From an uncultured Paraburkholderia sp. (GTDB lineage Bacteria; Pseudomonadota; Gammaproteobacteria; Burkholderiales; Burkholderiaceae): a stretch of 9,302 bases of DNA. Below the pieces are notes generated by a model. It ran no database searches and was not told where the DNA came from. It was given only the letters and a program-made list of their open reading frames with translations. The stretch spans positions 1 through 9,302 of the forward strand of contig CALFSF010000204.1 in the NCBI GenBank assembly GCA_937917025.1, written 5' to 3'. This document shows positions 8,083 to 9,302 of the stretch, piece by piece. Positions within the stretch are counted from its first letter, which is position 1. Each line of letters starts with the position of its first letter. Both the position numbers and the translations under genes were made by a program.

Positions 8083-8790
8083 ATGAACGCCGCCACCCTT
8101 CCCGTCGATTCCGGTTTGCCCGCCAGCGCGACACGCGTCGTCGATGTACACGACGACGCCGGACATCTCGTTACGCGGATGTCGTTCATGGGCGACGTGC
8201 AGCACGGCGAGATGGTGCGCTACGGCCCCGGTGGCACGGTGTTGCTGAACGCGATGTTCGCGCTTGGCGTGCTGTCCGGGCCGTCGCGCGCGTTCGATGC
8301 GTCCGGCGCACCGCTCATCGAGTCGCACTACGTGGACGGCAAGCTGCACGGCCTCGTCACCACATGGCAAAAAGGCGTGCTTGCCAGCCGCCAGCAGTAC
8401 GCGCTCGGAGCGCTGAACGGCGAGAGCGTGAGCTATGCGCCTGGCGGCCTCGTCACGTCGCGCGTGAAGTACGTGAAGGGTTTGCCGGACGGCGAAGCGC
8501 TCTTCATGCACGACGGTGTGGTGGTGCGTCGCGTGCGGTATCGCCTGGGGGTACTCGAAGGCGAAACGCTCGATTACGCGGAAGACGGTGCGCTCTCGCA
8601 GCTCTCGCCGTATCGCGCGGGTCTGCTCGATGGAACCGTGCGCCGCTACGGCCAGGACGGTCAGGTGATGCAGGAGCGCCGCTATGTGCAGGGCAAGCCG
8701 CAGGGCGCCTGGCGCGCGATCTCCGCTGGCGGAGATGCCGCCGCCGCGCCGCGTCTGTCCCAGCGTCTCGAACGCTGGGTGAGGGGGTAG
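8083..8790 (+). CDS. MORN/YwqK-like repeat protein in the T6SS operon
   Basis: This encodes 235 residues with no signal peptide or membrane segment. Almost the whole protein is eight consecutive 23-25-residue repeats: residues 20-44, 45-68, 69-92, 93-115, 116-139, 140-162, 163-186 and 187-210. The pattern is roughly aromatic-x-x-x-G-x-(hydrophobic)-x5-Y-x-x-G-x-L-x-G-x-x. This is the MORN-variant repeat found in proteins annotated as YwqK-family antitoxins (COG2849-like). The family name does not establish antitoxin function. The remaining 25 residues are Ala-rich and then basic (R-L-E-R-W-V-R-G). The gene lies seven bases after vgrG and three before a PAAR-like gene, so a role in spike assembly, cargo loading or protection from a cargo is plausible but inferred. 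Repeat proteins of this open beta-sheet type usually bind proteins or lipids. ATG 8083 has a weak ribosome binding site, consistent with coupling to vgrG. Confidence 0.85.
   Translation: MNAATLPVDSGLPASATRVVDVHDDAGHLVTRMSFMGDVQHGEMVRYGPGGTVLLNAMFALGVLSGPSRAFDASGAPLIESHYVDGKLHGLVTTWQKGVLASRQQYALGALNGESVSYAPGGLVTSRVKYVKGLPDGEALFMHDGVVVRRVRYRLGVLEGETLDYAEDGALSQLSPYRAGLLDGTVRRYGQDGQVMQERRYVQGKPQGAWRAISAGGDAAAAPRLSQRLERWVRG
8140..8712 (+). repeat. Eight tandem MORN-variant repeats (coding)
   Basis: This is the DNA span of the eight protein repeats in the preceding gene, each 69-75 bases. The repeats are conserved at protein level (G near position 7, Y or F near 15, G at about 18 and 22) but not at DNA level. 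The array is therefore old and shaped by fold, and is not a recent tandem duplication. Confidence 0.8.
8781..8787 (+). promoter_or_regulatory. Strong ribosome binding site for the PAAR-like gene
   Basis: GAGGGGG ends six bases before the ATG at 8794 and abuts the TAG stop of the MORN-repeat gene (8788-8790). It is the best Shine-Dalgarno sequence in the window, which suggests that the small spike-tip gene is translated independently and strongly. Confidence 0.6.
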
Positions 8791-8793
8791 GCC

Positions 8794-9180
8794 ATGGGCA
8801 TCCAGATCACCGCCGGCAGCGGCCTGCAATGCAGCTTCGGCGCGGCGCCCGGCGTGCTGTCGGTGCTGCCCGCAAGCGGCGTGATGGGACAGACACCGCT
8901 GGCCTGCATCATGGATCACGCGCCGATCGTCAACGTCGCGCCGTTCGGCGTGTGCAACTGCATCGGCAACCCGCAGGTCGCCGCCGCGACAGCCGCCGCG
9001 CTGGGCGTGCTCACGCCGATGCCGTGCGTGCCGATGACATCCGCGCCGTGGGCGCCCGGCTCGCCCACGGTATTGATCGGCGGCCAGCCGGCATTGCAGA
9101 ACACGTCGAAGCTGATGTGCGCATGGGGCGGCGTGATCCAGATCGTGATGCCCGCGCAGGTCGACACCATGGTTCCCTGA
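8794..9180 (+). CDS. PAAR-like spike-tip protein (DUF4280 type)
   Basis: This encodes 128 residues rich in Pro, Gly, Ala and Cys. The pattern is that of the DUF4280 PAAR-like family: Q-C-S-F-G-A-A-P near the start (12-19), I-M-D (39-41), N-V-A-P-F-G-V-C-N-C (47-56), then A-A-T-A-A-A-L-G-V-L-T-P-M-P-C-V-P (64-80), P-W-A-P-G-S-P-T-V-L-I-G-G (85-97) and L-M-C-A-W-G-G-V-I (107-115). PAAR proteins form a metal-stabilised cone that sharpens the VgrG trimer and connects effectors. This one is a bare domain with no N- or C-terminal toxin extension. Cysteines are at 13, 38, 54, 56, 78 and 109, with only one histidine (42). Any bound metal is therefore likely held mainly by cysteine, unlike classical PAAR with three His and one Cys. 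The family call comes from remembered motifs; the link to VgrG is from the context. Confidence 0.9.
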   Translation: MGIQITAGSGLQCSFGAAPGVLSVLPASGVMGQTPLACIMDHAPIVNVAPFGVCNCIGNPQVAAATAAALGVLTPMPCVPMTSAPWAPGSPTVLIGGQPALQNTSKLMCAWGGVIQIVMPAQVDTMVP

Positions 9181-9193
9181 GGAAAGACACACG

Positions 9194-9302
9194 ATGCAAT
9201 ACGCCTTTTCGATGACTTCGCGCATGGTGACGATTGCCGTCACCTGTGCCGTGCTGTTATGCGGACTCCTTTTCCTGCTGGGCGTCGAGATCGGCGTGCG
9301 TT
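9194..9302 (+). CDS. Putative single-pass membrane protein, 5' part only
   Basis: The frame from ATG 9194 stays open to the window end and gives 36 residues. The start has an AGGA (9180-9183) ten bases upstream and lies 13 bases after the PAAR-like gene, so it probably belongs to the same operon. After a short N-terminus with an Arg at residue 10, residues about 11-31 form one hydrophobic stretch, followed by E and then I-G-V-R. This fits an uncleaved N-terminal membrane anchor with the rest in the periplasm. There is no lipobox with the usual Gly/Ala before Cys (the context of Cys23 is V-L-L-C), so a TssJ lipoprotein is unlikely. The protein is not recognised. It could be a peptidoglycan-acting or structural T6SS accessory protein, or an immunity protein, but the visible part cannot decide. 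Confidence 0.65.
   Translation, partial: MQYAFSMTSRMVTIAVTCAVLLCGLLFLLGVEIGVR

Noticed and set aside
8083..8790. Toxin-antitoxin module based on the YwqK antitoxin family name
   Set aside because: No partner toxin gene is adjacent. The family name reflects database labelling of MORN-like repeats, and the tight T6SS setting argues for a secretion-linked role.
8068..9243. Minus-strand open frame of 391 codons across the MORN-repeat, PAAR-like and membrane protein genes
   Set aside because: The plus-strand genes show repeat patterns, family motifs and ribosome binding sites. The reverse product is low-information Arg/His/Ala-rich sequence that runs across three genes.
9194..9302. TssJ lipoprotein
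   Set aside because: The hydrophobic segment has Cys23 preceded by Leu, not Gly or Ala, and lacks a usual lipobox; the visible part fits an uncleaved membrane anchor better.

Overview
The window is GC-rich (roughly two thirds G+C by eye). It is densely packed with same-strand genes whose codons strongly prefer G or C at the third position. Gene content, gene order and codon use fit a betaproteobacterium of the Burkholderiaceae (Burkholderia, Paraburkholderia or close kin). The genus is inferred from style and synteny and is not proven by any marker gene.

The whole window is the inside of a type VI secretion system (T6SS) operon read on the + strand. In order it holds: the 3' end of hcp/tssD (1-102); the baseplate genes tssE (156-623), tssF (616-2379) and tssG (2334-3440); the sheath-recycling ATPase tssH/clpV (3452-6145); the spike gene tssI/vgrG (6150-8075); a gene made of eight MORN/YwqK-like repeats (8083-8790); a small DUF4280-type PAAR-like protein (8794-9180); and the 5' end of a gene for a small membrane-anchored protein (9194 to beyond 9302). 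Gaps are 3 to 53 bases, and two gene pairs overlap (8 and 46 bases). The set is therefore almost certainly one transcript. No promoter or convincing terminator is visible; the promoter must lie upstream of hcp. There is no gene-free stretch longer than 300 bases, and no RNA gene, mobile element or CRISPR array was seen.

The genes form one machine. Hcp stacks into the inner tube. TssE, TssF and TssG are baseplate wedge parts. VgrG with the PAAR-like protein forms the spike that caps the tube. ClpV disassembles the contracted sheath. The least explained part is the tail end (8083-9302), where a MORN-repeat protein sits between the two spike genes and is followed by a membrane protein. No known effector adaptor domain (DUF4123, DUF1795/EagR, DUF2169), Rhs domain or toxin extension was recognised there. 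The MORN-repeat protein and the cysteine-rich PAAR-like protein are the best candidates for something undescribed. I found no wholly new system in the window.
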